Source: Enterobacter sp. CC120223-11
Lineage (GTDB): Bacteria > Pseudomonadota > Gammaproteobacteria > Enterobacterales > Enterobacteriaceae
DNA: 64,000 nt
Direction of reading: 5' to 3'
Assembly: GCF_900215375.1 (NCBI RefSeq)
Contig: NZ_OBEF01000002.1
Location: forward strand, 367,296 to 431,295
A program made the position numbers and the translations under genes. This document shows, in pieces, positions 37,279 through 45,880 of the stretch. Each line of letters starts with the position of its first letter. The first letter of the stretch is position 1. Under the pieces are notes generated by a model. It worked only from the letters and a program-made list of their open reading frames with translations. It did not search any database and was not told where the DNA came from.

Positions 37279-37303
37279 GCCCGGCCGCAGGCGCTGGCCG
37301 GGC
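37279..37303. repeat. REP-like hairpin after nfsB
   Basis: GCCCGGCC and GGCCGGGC are perfect 8-bp arms around GCAGGCGCT, between the convergent ends of the membrane-protein gene and nfsB. No T-run is present on either strand. Confidence 0.6.
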
Positions 37304-37310
37304 AAAATGC

Positions 37311-37964
37311 TTAAATTTCGGTGAGCGTGGTGCTCTGCGGCAGGCGAGATTTAGGCAGCTTAGCGTTGAAGTCTTCCACGCTGTGACGGCCAACTGGCAC
37401 CACGACTACGCTGGTGAAGCCTTTTTCGCTCAGGCCGAACTCTTTATCCATCACCGCAGCATCAAACCCTTCGATTGGCACTGCATCAAGGCCCATCGCC
37501 GCCACGCCCAGCAGGAAGTTGCCGACGTTGAGGTAAACCTGTTTCTGCATCCAGTGCGCGTCATCCTTCAGCTCTTTGCGGTGTAAATCGGCAAAGAACA
37601 CGCGGCCTTTATGGTTACCCGCTTTGGCTTCCGGCGTAGCGAAACGGCCATCGGCTTCTTCCTGATCCACCACTTGTTCCAGCCAGGCATCATCCATCGC
37701 CGTTTTGGCGCAGAACACCACCACGTGGGAAGCATCGAGCATTTTGCGTTCGTTGAACACGAAGCCACCAGCGGCTGATTTCGCGACGCGCGATTTTCCT
37801 TCCTCGGTGCTTGCCACGATGAAGTGCCACGGCTGTGAGTTGGTGCTGGAAGGGCTGAACTGCAGCAGGGTTTTCAGGTTTTCGGCCTGCTCTTCGCTGA
37901 GCGCAAAAGCGGGATCAAAGGCTTTGGTGGAGTGACGTTTTAACGCAACAGAGATGATATCCAT
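37311..37964 (-). CDS. nfsB: Oxygen-insensitive NAD(P)H nitroreductase NfsB
   Basis: The 217-aa flavoprotein of the nitroreductase family matches E. coli NfsB in length and sequence ([70 protein letters not shown]). It binds FMN as a dimer and reduces nitroaromatics, nitrofurans and quinones by two-electron steps. In E. coli it belongs to the MarA/SoxS regulon, and RamA is encoded a few kb away here. I did not find a clear marbox by eye. Synteny with ybdF is preserved. Confidence 0.95.
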   Translation of the reverse strand: MDIISVALKRHSTKAFDPAFALSEEQAENLKTLLQFSPSSTNSQPWHFIVASTEEGKSRVAKSAAGGFVFNERKMLDASHVVVFCAKTAMDDAWLEQVVDQEEADGRFATPEAKAGNHKGRVFFADLHRKELKDDAHWMQKQVYLNVGNFLLGVAAMGLDAVPIEGFDAAVMDKEFGLSEKGFTSVVVVPVGRHSVEDFNAKLPKSRLPQSTTLTEI

Positions 37965-38061
37965 AATGACTCCTCAGAAAGTAGCAGCCCACAGGGGCTC
38001 GTTCGATGGCTGAAGAGTACAGGGTGAGGGGGCAAATGATAAGGGATAAAATGCGATAACA

Positions 38062-38078
38062 CTTGTTGTTAAAACAAG
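38062..38078 (-). terminator. Weak hairpin after ybdF
   Basis: CTTGTT-gttaa-AACAAG lies just past the ybdF stop. The stem is short and AT-rich, so termination is only possible. Confidence 0.4.
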
Positions 38079-38082
38079 AAAA

Positions 38083-38451
38083 TCACCCCGGACGCAGGCG
38101 CTTCTGATCGCGTTTAGGCAGTTTGTCGACCACGCAGTGCCAGGAGTCAGTGATTAACCCTGAGAGCAATTCCGGGCTGATATCCTCGCCGCCGGAAACG
38201 GTTATCCAGTGCTTTTTATTCATGTGGTAGCCCGGCCCGACGCTTTTATAAATCTCCTGATGCAACAGCACGTTATCCGGCTTCGCTTTAAGATTCACGA
38301 TGGGATTACCGCGCAAGATCATGGCAATCATAAAGATTTTACCGCCAACCCGATACACGTCGTACTCCGGGCCGAACGGCCAGGTCTGTTCGGTGAAGGG
38401 CAGTTCAAGCGCAAACTGATGAGCATGTTTGACTATGGCCTCGCCGTTCAT
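38083..38451 (-). CDS. ybdF: MmcQ/YjbR-family protein YbdF
   Basis: The 122-aa protein belongs to the MmcQ/YjbR group (double-wing-like fold, biochemical role unknown). It aligns well with E. coli Ybd[38 protein letters not shown] and a [10 protein letters not shown] end. The start is ATG 38451. Its first codon overlaps the ramR stop (ATGA), so here ybdF is translationally coupled to ramR, an arrangement that differs from E. coli. Confidence 0.9.
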   Translation of the reverse strand: MNGEAIVKHAHQFALELPFTEQTWPFGPEYDVYRVGGKIFMIAMILRGNPIVNLKAKPDNVLLHQEIYKSVGPGYHMNKKHWITVSGGEDISPELLSGLITDSWHCVVDKLPKRDQKRLRPG

Positions 38452-39029
38452 GCGGCATTTTCCTCCGCCAGCGCCAGCCACATGGCTTCAAACCCGAGGG
38501 CGGTTAAGTCACTGGCGCGCGTCGGTTCGTGGCTGGCAAATTCGATGGTGGTTTCGGCAAGCGACAAAAACAGCGCATCGCCAAACGCCTGAAACTCGGT
38601 GGAGAGAAACACGCTGCGCACCGAGCGCTGGCAGAGCTTATGCAGTTCCGGGAACATGTCCGTCACTTCTTGCTTTGTCTCGACGGTAATTTTTTCACTC
38701 ACCGCCATACGGCGAATGGCTTTGTGGCCGAGCGGATTACGCACGCCCCAGGAGATGTAGCTGTTCCAGATGCAGCGGGTGAAGTCTTTCGGCGTCACCG
38801 CGTCCGTAATGCCCGCCAGCATGGTTTCACACAGGGAGCTTTTCAGGTGCAGGTAAAGCGCATTGAGCAGGTCGTCTTTGGTGGCGAAGTAGCGAAACAG
38901 CGTGCCCTCGGCAACGCCAGCGTTACGGGCTATCAGGGCCGTCGATGCCGCGATCCCCTGCTGGGCAATTGCCGACGTTGCGGCTTCCAGTAACGCCTGT
39001 TTTTTATCTTCACTCTTAGGACGAGCCAC
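38448..39029 (-). CDS. ramR: TetR-family repressor RamR
   Basis: The 193-aa TetR/AcrR-type regulator has an N-terminal helix-turn-helix at about 28-47 ([25 protein letters not shown]) and a ligand domain. It is divergent from romA-ramA with a perfect RamR-type operator between them, so the name rests on sequence type and locus. RamR represses ramA; bile acids and drugs release it, and loss-of-function mutations cause multidrug resistance. The reading frame is intact here (no stop or frameshift), so repression should be functional. It is coupled to ybdF downstream. Confidence 0.92.
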   Translation of the reverse strand: MARPKSEDKKQALLEAATSAIAQQGIAASTALIARNAGVAEGTLFRYFATKDDLLNALYLHLKSSLCETMLAGITDAVTPKDFTRCIWNSYISWGVRNPLGHKAIRRMAVSEKITVETKQEVTDMFPELHKLCQRSVRSVFLSTEFQAFGDALFLSLAETTIEFASHEPTRASDLTALGFEAMWLALAEENAA

Positions 39030-39145
39030 TACACTTTACCTCTCGGACGGGAAAAAACACCGATTGAAGCACGCCCCTTGCAGCACTTCAACGCTGAATG
39101 TCAAAAATTGAAAATCGGCTTGACGACTTTCGCTTGTTTTCTATA

Positions 39146-39165
39146 ATGAGTGCTTACTCACTCAT
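39146..39165. promoter_or_regulatory. RamR operator
   Basis: ATGAGTG-cttact-CACTCAT is a perfect 7-bp inverted repeat with the spacing described for RamR sites in Salmonella and Klebsiella. It lies between ramR and romA. Confidence 0.88.
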
Positions 39166-39197
39166 AAGCAAGATTTCTCTTAAATACTGTCTCCAGG

Positions 39198-40322
39198 ATG
39201 GAGCGGGTCTTCGGTCTGGATATGCAGCGTCTACTTCTCAGTGTGGTCATCATCATGTTAATTGCCAGTGCAGCGAGTTTACCCTTTGTGCTAAATGCCG
39301 GTTTCGGTAAGGCCCCGCAGGGCGATCGGTTGAATGCGATGGAAGGCTCCGCGCACTACCGCGATGGTCAGTTCCATAACCAGCAGCCGACGCCGAGCTG
39401 GTCCGGGCAGAAAAGTATGCCGCGGGCCATCTGGGAGTTCTTAACCGAAAAGCGCCCGAACGCGCGCCCGGAAAAACCGCTGCCGATGGTGAAAACCGAT
39501 CTCGCCAGCCTGCCGGTGCAGCAGGAAGTGATGATCTGGCTCGGTCACTCTTCGTGGTATTTACAGCTTGGCGGAAAGCGCATTCTGATTGACCCGGTGT
39601 TCAGCAGCTATGCCGCACCGTTTTCCTTCCTCAATAAGGCATTCGAAGGGGACTACCCGTGGCGAGCCGAAACGATGCCGGACATCGATCTGCTGATCAT
39701 CTCCCACGACCATTACGATCATCTGGATTACGCGACGATCAAAGGTCTGATGCCGAAGATCAAACGCGTGATTACCCCGCTGGGTGTGGGTTCACACCTG
39801 CGCTACTGGGGCATGGACAGCGCCATTATTACCGAAGCCGACTGGAACCAGCAGGTGAAGGTCAGCGACGAACTGACGGCCCACGTGCTGCCCGCGCGCC
39901 ACTTCTCCGGACGCGGCCTGAAGCGTAACCAGACGCTGTGGGGCAGCTTCATGTTCGTCACGCCAGAGCAAAACATCTATTACAGCGGCGACAGCGGCTA
40001 TGGCCCGCACTTTAAGGCCATCGGTGAGCAGTTTGGCCACGTCGATTTGGCCATCATGGAGAACGGCCAGTATGACCAGGACTGGAAATACATTCACATG
40101 CTGCCGGACGAAACGGCGCAGGCCGCCGTCGATCTCAACGCTCGTGCCGTGTTGCCCGGTCACGCAGGGCGCTTCGTGCTCGCCAAACACACCTGGGACG
40201 ATCCGTATAAGCGGCTGGCCGAGGCCAGTGCCGGGAAAAATTATCGCCTGTTAACGCCGGTTCAGGGCGAACCCGTGTGGGTTGCCAACCGCGATCAGCA
40301 GTTTCGCGCCTGGTGGGAATGA
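39198..40322 (+). CDS. romA: RomA metallo-beta-lactamase-fold protein
   Basis: The 374-aa protein has an N-terminal membrane anchor or signal (MQRLLLSVVIIMLIASAA region). An MBL-fold hydrolase domain of the RomA/NAPE-PLD type follows, with metal ligands in SHDHYDHLD, ARHFSGRG, YSGDSGYG and PGHAG. RomA lies upstream of ramA in Enterobacter and Klebsiella and is co-transcribed with it; its substrate is not established. The start is uncertain: neither ATG 39198 nor ATG 39222 has a good Shine-Dalgarno, and 39222 would begin directly at the hydrophobic segment. ramA follows after 33 bp. Confidence 0.9.
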   Translation: MERVFGLDMQRLLLSVVIIMLIASAASLPFVLNAGFGKAPQGDRLNAMEGSAHYRDGQFHNQQPTPSWSGQKSMPRAIWEFLTEKRPNARPEKPLPMVKTDLASLPVQQEVMIWLGHSSWYLQLGGKRILIDPVFSSYAAPFSFLNKAFEGDYPWRAETMPDIDLLIISHDHYDHLDYATIKGLMPKIKRVITPLGVGSHLRYWGMDSAIITEADWNQQVKVSDELTAHVLPARHFSGRGLKRNQTLWGSFMFVTPEQNIYYSGDSGYGPHFKAIGEQFGHVDLAIMENGQYDQDWKYIHMLPDETAQAAVDLNARAVLPGHAGRFVLAKHTWDDPYKRLAEASAGKNYRLLTPVQGEPVWVANRDQQFRAWWE

Positions 40323-40355
40323 CCACCGCGCAGTTTCGAGAGAGGGGAGGAAGGT

Positions 40356-40697
40356 ATGACGATTTCCGCTCAGGTTATTGACACCATCGTCGAGTGGATT
40401 GACGACAATCTGCACCAGCCGCTGCGCATTGACGACATCGCCCGCCACGCGGGATATTCGAAGTGGCATCTGCAGCGCCTGTTTCTACAGCAAAAGGGGG
40501 AGAGTCTTGGGCGCTATATCCGCGAGCGCAAGCTCAGATTAGCGGCACAGGAGCTGCGCGACACCGATCAGAAGGTCTACGACATCTGCCTGAAGTACGG
40601 GTTTGACTCACAGCAGACTTTCACCCGGGTGTTTACCCGCACCTTTAAGCAGCCACCCGGCGCGTGGCGCAAAGAGAATCAGAGTCGGGCGCACTAG
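40356..40697 (+). CDS. ramA: AraC-family multidrug-resistance activator RamA
   Basis: The 113-aa protein consists of the two helix-turn-helix AraC domain alone, like MarA and SoxS. It matches RamA (MTISAQVIDTIVEWIDDNLH, DDIARHAGYSKWHLQRLF, VYDICLKYGFDSQQTFTRVF). It activates acrAB-tolC and represses porin expression through marbox sites and is kept silent by RamR. A strong GGAGGAAGG precedes ATG 40356. It shares the romA transcript and probably has its own promoter within the region. A terminator follows at 40713. Confidence 0.95.
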   Translation: MTISAQVIDTIVEWIDDNLHQPLRIDDIARHAGYSKWHLQRLFLQQKGESLGRYIRERKLRLAAQELRDTDQKVYDICLKYGFDSQQTFTRVFTRTFKQPPGAWRKENQSRAH

Positions 40698-40712
40698 CGC
40701 ATAAAAAAACAG

Positions 40713-40735
40713 AGCCTGCGAAAGCGGGCTTTTTT
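40713..40735 (+). terminator. Terminator of romA-ramA
   Basis: AGCCTGC-GAAA-GCGGGCT (one G-T pair) is followed by TTTTT, 16 bp after the ramA stop. Confidence 0.9.
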
Positions 40736-40765
40736 ACGTCTTTATTCTGAACAACTAAGTGATAT

Positions 40766-40786
40766 TGCAAACCATTCCCATTTGCA
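40766..40786. promoter_or_regulatory. Candidate Fur box upstream of the secreted esterase gene
   Basis: TGCAAAccattcccaTTTGCA is an inverted repeat. Its reverse strand, GCAAATGGGAATGGTTTGC, closely resembles the frequent enteric Fur site form GCAAATGAGAATCATTTGC. It lies 38 bp before the start codon, where bound Fur would block transcription. Confidence 0.65.
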
Positions 40787-40824
40787 TTAGCGTGTTCCCC
40801 TCTGACAACAGGAACGTTAACGTA

Positions 40825-42384
40825 ATGAAAATGGCGTGGAGTGGTTTACTGATTGGATTAAGCGCGCTGCCGGTGACGGCCTGCGAATCGCCTTCTCTTC
40901 AGGGTGAGCAGAAGGGCAAATTCGATGCCAGCGGTGAGGTTTGTTTTGCCCTTCCGGAGCTTGGGGAAAACTACGTTCAGGCCAGACTGGTCGGTGTGAC
41001 GGATGCCCGCCTGCTGGACCGTGACAATCGCCGTATACGCACCCTCATAGAGGGCGGCCCGGCAGACGGCACGCAAACCCTGCTGTTTTCGCTGCCGGTG
41101 CACCAAAGCTCCACGCTGGTGCTGAACGGTAACGAGGGAGAGCGCTGGCACTTTCAGTGGCGAATGAAAGAGACGTCCGCAGTGGTAAAAGCGGACAGCC
41201 CGGCTCCTGCCAGCCCGATGTTGCAGAAGCTGGCGGCAGACCTTGTGGCAGGAGGCTCCACTGAAACCTTCTGGCAAAAGCGCCAGCAGGAGGGCACGCC
41301 GATGATTGAGCCAGTGGATGCGCAGCATAGGCGAGTGACTTTCCTCTGGCGCGGTGCGCGTCATAACGTATTTTTGCTTGGATCGCCTGCGGGTGAGCAC
41401 GATCCGCTGTTCCGACTGGGCGATTCCGACGTCTGGTTCCGCAGCTACGTGGTGCCTGCCGATACGCTGATGCAGTATAAATTAGCGCCGGACGTGCCGC
41501 TCATCGGCAGCGATCCGCATGAACAGCGCCAGGCGATTATGGTCAGCGCCCAGGCCGATCCGCTGAACCCGGATACGCTCCAGCCCGGGGGCGATCGCTG
41601 GAATCGTCATTCGCTGCTCGCGCTCGATCCTGCCCGCTACTGCACGCTGGCGCGCATGAAAAAGCCCATTCAGTACGGCCAGTTGACCCGCCATCAGCTG
41701 GACAGCGATTTTCTGGGCAATACGCGTGAAATCAAAATCTATCGCCCTCGAATGCCTCAGCCTGCGCGCTGGACGCTGCTGCTGTTCGACGGCAAGCAGT
41801 ATCAGGATGAGTACCATTTTGCCAACGTGCTCGACGATTTGATTGCCCGCCACGTGCTGCCACCGGTCAACGTGGTGTTTATCGACACGCTCGATCACAC
41901 CCGCCGCAGCGCCGAACTGCCGCCGAACCCGCGCTTTGCCGATTTTATGGCGCATGAGCTGCTGCCATGGCTGCACCGGCAGGGGCTCAGCCTGCAACGG
42001 CAGAAAACGGTGCTGGCGGGCTCCAGCTACGGTGGGCTGGCGGCGTCCTGGGTGGCGCTGCGCTACCCGCGCCTGTTTGGTAACGTGCTGAGCCTGTCTG
42101 GCTCTTACTGGTGGGCCCCGAAAGGGGAGGCTTCAGACTGGCTCACGCGGCAGTATCAGCAGTCGCCGCGCTATCCGGTTCGCTTCTGGCTTCAGGCGGG
42201 CACTTTCGAAACCAGTGGCCCTGGCGGGGGCAACTACCCCAACACATTAGAGTTTGAACAGGTGCTGCGTGACAAAGGCTATCGCGTCAGCTTCCATCCA
42301 TATGCCAGCGGGCACGACTACGCGGCATGGTGTGAAGCCCTGGTCGACGGAATGCGCGATTTCACAGGCTTAGTCCGCAAGTGA
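40825..42384 (+). CDS. Exported Fes-like (enterobactin) esterase, probable lipoprotein
   Basis: The 519-aa protein has the Fes architecture: an N-terminal beta-sandwich (about 30-270), then an alpha/beta-hydrolase with S401 in GSSYGG, acidic residues in the VVFIDTLD region and H497 in GHDYAAW. Unlike cytoplasmic Fes (57073-58284) it has a signal peptide ending in a lipobox, VTA-C20, with Glu at +2, so lipidation and outer-membrane retention are likely. Shared blocks with Fes include DTLDHTRRSAELPPN against DAIDTAHRSAELPCN, and LSGSYWW against QSGSYWW. It probably cleaves ferric enterobactin or a related trilactone outside the cytoplasm. ATG 40825 has AGGAA at 40810-40814. A Fur-like box lies upstream. 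It overlaps convergent ybdJ by 15 bp. Confidence 0.82.
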   Translation: MKMAWSGLLIGLSALPVTACESPSLQGEQKGKFDASGEVCFALPELGENYVQARLVGVTDARLLDRDNRRIRTLIEGGPADGTQTLLFSLPVHQSSTLVLNGNEGERWHFQWRMKETSAVVKADSPAPASPMLQKLAADLVAGGSTETFWQKRQQEGTPMIEPVDAQHRRVTFLWRGARHNVFLLGSPAGEHDPLFRLGDSDVWFRSYVVPADTLMQYKLAPDVPLIGSDPHEQRQAIMVSAQADPLNPDTLQPGGDRWNRHSLLALDPARYCTLARMKKPIQYGQLTRHQLDSDFLGNTREIKIYRPRMPQPARWTLLLFDGKQYQDEYHFANVLDDLIARHVLPPVNVVFIDTLDHTRRSAELPPNPRFADFMAHELLPWLHRQGLSLQRQKTVLAGSSYGGLAASWVALRYPRLFGNVLSLSGSYWWAPKGEASDWLTRQYQQSPRYPVRFWLQAGTFETSGPGGGNYPNTLEFEQVLRDKGYRVSFHPYASGHDYAAWCEALVDGMRDFTGLVRK

Positions 42385-42618
42385 GAACCAGCGACGCCAG
42401 ATAAAGCGCAGCACGAAAAACTCGATGGCGCCGAGCAGCAAAAACCAGATGCAGAACAAGATGGTATAGAGCTGGCTCATGTCCATCAGGTGAAAAACGC
42501 TCACCATTTTTTGTGCCACCGTCAGCCCCAGGGAAGGGGCGGGCAGCAGCAGACAGGAGAGAAAGGCCATCAGCAAAATGCCGCCAGCGGTGGAAAGGGT
42601 TTCGAGCGGATGTTTCAT
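42370..42618 (-). CDS. ybdJ: DUF1158 inner-membrane protein YbdJ
   Basis: The 82-aa protein is nearly identical in pattern to E. coli YbdJ (MKHPLETLSTAGGILLMAFL, KMVSVFHLMDMSQLYT, LRFIWRRWFSLAD). It has two membrane helices at about 12-30 and 50-72. Function is unknown. ATG 42618 matches the E. coli start; an upstream in-frame start at 42678 is not needed. Its last 15 bp overlap the convergent esterase gene. Confidence 0.93.
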   Translation of the reverse strand: MKHPLETLSTAGGILLMAFLSCLLLPAPSLGLTVAQKMVSVFHLMDMSQLYTILFCIWFLLLGAIEFFVLRFIWRRWFSLAD

Positions 42619-42789
42619 TGTGATGTTAATCAGTCGTTGTAAAAAAGGTATTGTCCGGTAAATTTTAACGTCGTGCAATATGCTCTTCGCGTGCGATATT
42701 TCTCACAACAAAATATGAGATCTGATATTTCTATTGAAATAATGTTTTAAGTTCTCCGGTAATAATTGAATTGTCAGTTTACGTTATTA

Positions 42790-42900
42790 TTACGTCATCA
42801 TCTTTACAAACATATAAGTACTGTATCCGACAAGCGTAGCAATCATGATTGCTAAAACGATGTAAAGCGCCAGGCGGCGTGCGGGGTAGGTTCCAAACAT
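42790..42900 (-). CDS. Small single-helix membrane protein (36 aa)
   Basis: This short frame reads MFGTYPARRLALYIVLAIMI and continues to an end KMMT. It has a basic N-terminus (ARR) and one hydrophobic helix of about 20 residues. AGGACACCT stands directly before ATG 42900, giving a usable Shine-Dalgarno. I do not recognise a named family. It is alone on the minus strand between ybdJ and the P-type ATPase; the rest of 42619-43109 looks like AT-rich promoter DNA. It is credible because the start, ribosome site and membrane pattern agree, but translation is unproven. Confidence 0.55.
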   Translation of the reverse strand: MFGTYPARRLALYIVLAIMIATLVGYSTYMFVKMMT

Positions 42901-43109
42901 AGGTGTCCTCGTTTAATAATGGTTTAGAATGTGTCGGTATTATATTGAGTAACAAAATGCTGAATGCAGTTTTGAATATTGTGGTAACTGTAATATTGCG
43001 TCAGATCAATTTTTGAGACGGCAAAGTAAACATTGTTTAAATCTTCTCAATATTGGCCCGAAATAGACTTCAGGCTATTTGCCTCCGGGAAATTATAAGG
43101 AAACGTATT

Positions 43110-45830
43110 TTGACTAAAATGATCACTCCCCAAAATATGCCGCCTGGCGGCAATCCGCCTGAGCATGCTTACCAGAAATCCTGTGCGCAGGTCCTGGACG
43201 ATCATCAGAGCCAGACAAGCGGCCTGACGGCGGCTGAAGCCCATACCAGACGCGAAGCCTTCGGGCCAAACGCGCTGCCAGAAAAGAAAGGCAAACCGGC
43301 GTGGCTGCGCTTCCTGGCGCACTTCAACGACGTGCTGATTTACGTCCTGCTTGGCGCGGGCGTGCTGACGGCGGCGATGGGCCACTGGGTAGATACCTTT
43401 GTGATTCTGGGCGTTACCGTCATCAATGCCCTGATTGGTCACCTGCAGGAGAGCAGCGCGGCGAAGTCGCTGCAAAGCATCCGCAACATGCTGTCGAGCG
43501 ATGCGGTGGTGCTCCGCGACGGCAAGCATGAAACCCTCGCCACCACTGAGCTGGTGCCGGGCGATATCGTTCTGCTGCGCGCAGGCGATCGCATTCCGGC
43601 AGATATGCGCGTGCTTGAAGCGCACAACCTGCGGGTGGAAGAAGCGATTCTGACCGGCGAATCCACCGTGGTGGACAAGCACGCAGACGCCCTGAGCGGT
43701 GAACTGGCCCTCGGTGATCGCACCAACATGCTCTTCTCCGGCACCACGGTCAGCGCTGGCGGCGGTACGGGCGTGGTCACGGCAACCGGTGAACAAACGG
43801 AGCTGGGCCACATCAATCAGATGATGGCGGAGATCAAACAGGCCCGCACGCCGCTGCTGGTGCAGATGGACAAGCTGGGCAAAGCCATCTTCGTCATTAT
43901 CCTGGCGATGATGGCCGCGCTGTTTGTCTTCAGCCTTGTGCTGCGCGACATGCCGATGAGCGAGCTGCTGCTGTCGCTGATTAGCCTTGCCGTGGCCGCC
44001 GTGCCAGAAGGCTTACCGGCAATCATCTCGATCATTCTTTCACTCGGCGTCCAGGCAATGGCGCGCAAGCGGGCCATCGTGCGCAAGCTGCCGACGGTGG
44101 AAACCCTCGGCGCGATGACCGTCGTGTGTTCGGACAAAACCGGCACCCTGACGATGAACGAAATGACGGTGAAGGCCATTATCACCGCCGACTGCTGCTA
44201 TCTCGTGGACGGCGACAGCTACGCGCCAACCGGCAACATCTACCTGGAAGGCAGCAACGAAGCGGTGCAAATCCGGCCGGGTACCGTGCTGGAACAGTAT
44301 CTGCGTACCATCGATCTGTGCAACGACAGCCAGCTGGTGAAGCAGGACAACGGCCTGTGGGGCATTACCGGCGGCCCAACTGAAGGGGCACTGAAGGTGC
44401 TGGCGGCGAAAGCGCACCTGGCCGAGGTAGATTCACAGCTGGTCGCCAAAATTCCGTTTGATTCGCAGTACAAATACATGGCTACACACTACCGCATCGG
44501 CAGCGAAGAGCGTGTTCTGATCACCGGCGCACCGGACGTCCTCTTTGCGTTGTGCCAGGCGCAGCAGACGAAGCAGGGTATTGTGGCCTTTGAGCGTGCT
44601 TACTGGGAGCAGGAAATGGAGCGCTACGCCCGCCAGGGGCTGCGTATGGTTGCTGCCGCGAGCATGCCAGCCCTGCCAGGGAGCACAACCCTTGAGCATT
44701 CCGATCTGCAAAGCGGCCTGGTGTTCCTCGGCATCGCCGGAATGATGGACCCGCCGCGCCCGGAAGCGATTGATGCGATCCACGCCTGTCAGAAGGCAGG
44801 GATCCGCGTGAAGATGATCACCGGCGATCACCCGCAAACGGCAATGAGCATCGGCCAGATGCTGGGGATCAGCAACAGCCAGCAGGCGATGACCGGCTAT
44901 CAGCTGGAGCACATGGATGACGCGGAGCTGGCGAAGGCGGCCGTGGAGTTTGACATCTTCGCCCGCACCAGCCCGGAGCATAAGCTGCGCCTGGTAAAAG
45001 CGTTGCAGATGCAGGGAGAAGTTGTGGGCATGACGGGCGACGGCGTGAACGATGCGCCTGCGCTGCGCCAGGCAGATGTCGGCATCGCCATGGGCATTAA
45101 GGGCACGGAAGTGACCAAAGAGGCCGCCGACATGGTGCTGACGGACGATAACTTCGCCACCATCGCCAGCTCGGTGAAAGAGGGGCGTCGCGTCTACGAC
45201 AACCTGAAAAAAACCATCCTGTTTATCATGCCGACCAACCTGGCGCAGGGGCTGCTTATCATCATCGCCCTGCTGGCAGGCAGCGTGATCCCACTGACTC
45301 CGGTGCTGATCCTCTGGCTGAACATGGCCACCTCCGCCACGCTCTCCTTTGGTCTTGCTTTTGAGGCCGCCGAGCGCAACGCCATGAATCGCCCGCCGCG
45401 TAAAACGGGCCAGCACGTGATGGACGGGTATGCCGTCTGGCGCGTGGCCTTCGTCGGCTCGATGATTGCGCTGAGCGCCTTCGCGCTGGAGGCCTGGCTT
45501 GGCCCACGCGGGCACAGCCCGGAGTTTATCCGCACCGTGCTGTTGCAGATGCTGGTGGCGGCGCAGTGGGTCTACATGATCAACTGCCGCAGCAGCAATC
45601 GCTTCTCCCTCAACCGTGGCCTGCTGTTGAACAAAGGCATCTGGCTGGTGACCGGGGTGCTGCTCCTGCTCCAGCTGGCAATGATCTACCTGCCGTTTAT
45701 GCAGATGATGTTCGGTACCGAAGCGCTGCCGCTGCGTTACTGGGGCATCACCCTGGCGATGGCGGGTGCGATGTTCTTCGTGGTCGAAATCGAAAAACGC
45801 CTGACGCGCCGCTTCCGTAAAACGAGCTGA
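43110..45830 (+). CDS. P-type cation-transporting ATPase (PacL/PMR1-like)
   Basis: The protein of about 906 aa has the P2-type layout: N-terminal cation-ATPase domain, TGES actuator loop (ILTGESTVVDK), M4 motif AVPEGLPA, phosphorylation site D342 in SDKTGTLT, TGDH and MTGDGVNDAP hinge, and six C-terminal helices. It pumps a cation across the inner membrane; the ion is unclear. M6 reads WLNMATSATLSFGLAFE and lacks the aspartate that Ca2+ pumps have there, and the usual KGA nucleotide-site lysine is replaced (LITGAPD). The start is taken as TTG 43110 because AAGGAA lies 6 bp upstream; ATG 43119 is possible. An RND pump operon follows after 50 bp. Confidence 0.85.
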   Translation: MTKMITPQNMPPGGNPPEHAYQKSCAQVLDDHQSQTSGLTAAEAHTRREAFGPNALPEKKGKPAWLRFLAHFNDVLIYVLLGAGVLTAAMGHWVDTFVILGVTVINALIGHLQESSAAKSLQSIRNMLSSDAVVLRDGKHETLATTELVPGDIVLLRAGDRIPADMRVLEAHNLRVEEAILTGESTVVDKHADALSGELALGDRTNMLFSGTTVSAGGGTGVVTATGEQTELGHINQMMAEIKQARTPLLVQMDKLGKAIFVIILAMMAALFVFSLVLRDMPMSELLLSLISLAVAAVPEGLPAIISIILSLGVQAMARKRAIVRKLPTVETLGAMTVVCSDKTGTLTMNEMTVKAIITADCCYLVDGDSYAPTGNIYLEGSNEAVQIRPGTVLEQYLRTIDLCNDSQLVKQDNGLWGITGGPTEGALKVLAAKAHLAEVDSQLVAKIPFDSQYKYMATHYRIGSEERVLITGAPDVLFALCQAQQTKQGIVAFERAYWEQEMERYARQGLRMVAAASMPALPGSTTLEHSDLQSGLVFLGIAGMMDPPRPEAIDAIHACQKAGIRVKMITGDHPQTAMSIGQMLGISNSQQAMTGYQLEHMDDAELAKAAVEFDIFARTSPEHKLRLVKALQMQGEVVGMTGDGVNDAPALRQADVGIAMGIKGTEVTKEAADMVLTDDNFATIASSVKEGRRVYDNLKKTILFIMPTNLAQGLLIIIALLAGSVIPLTPVLILWLNMATSATLSFGLAFEAAERNAMNRPPRKTGQHVMDGYAVWRVAFVGSMIALSAFALEAWLGPRGHSPEFIRTVLLQMLVAAQWVYMINCRSSNRFSLNRGLLLNKGIWLVTGVLLLLQLAMIYLPFMQMMFGTEALPLRYWGITLAMAGAMFFVVEIEKRLTRRFRKTS

Positions 45831-45841
45831 ACCTGCCTGAA

Positions 45842-45865
45842 GCGCCTCCCGTAAAGGGGAGGCGC
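45842..45865 (+). repeat. GC-rich hairpin between ATPase and RND adaptor genes
   Basis: GCGCCTCCC-GTAAAG-GGGAGGCGC is a perfect 9-bp stem. No T-run follows, so it may attenuate or protect the transcript rather than stop it. Confidence 0.6.
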
Positions 45866-45880
45866 GAACCGGAGATCCCC

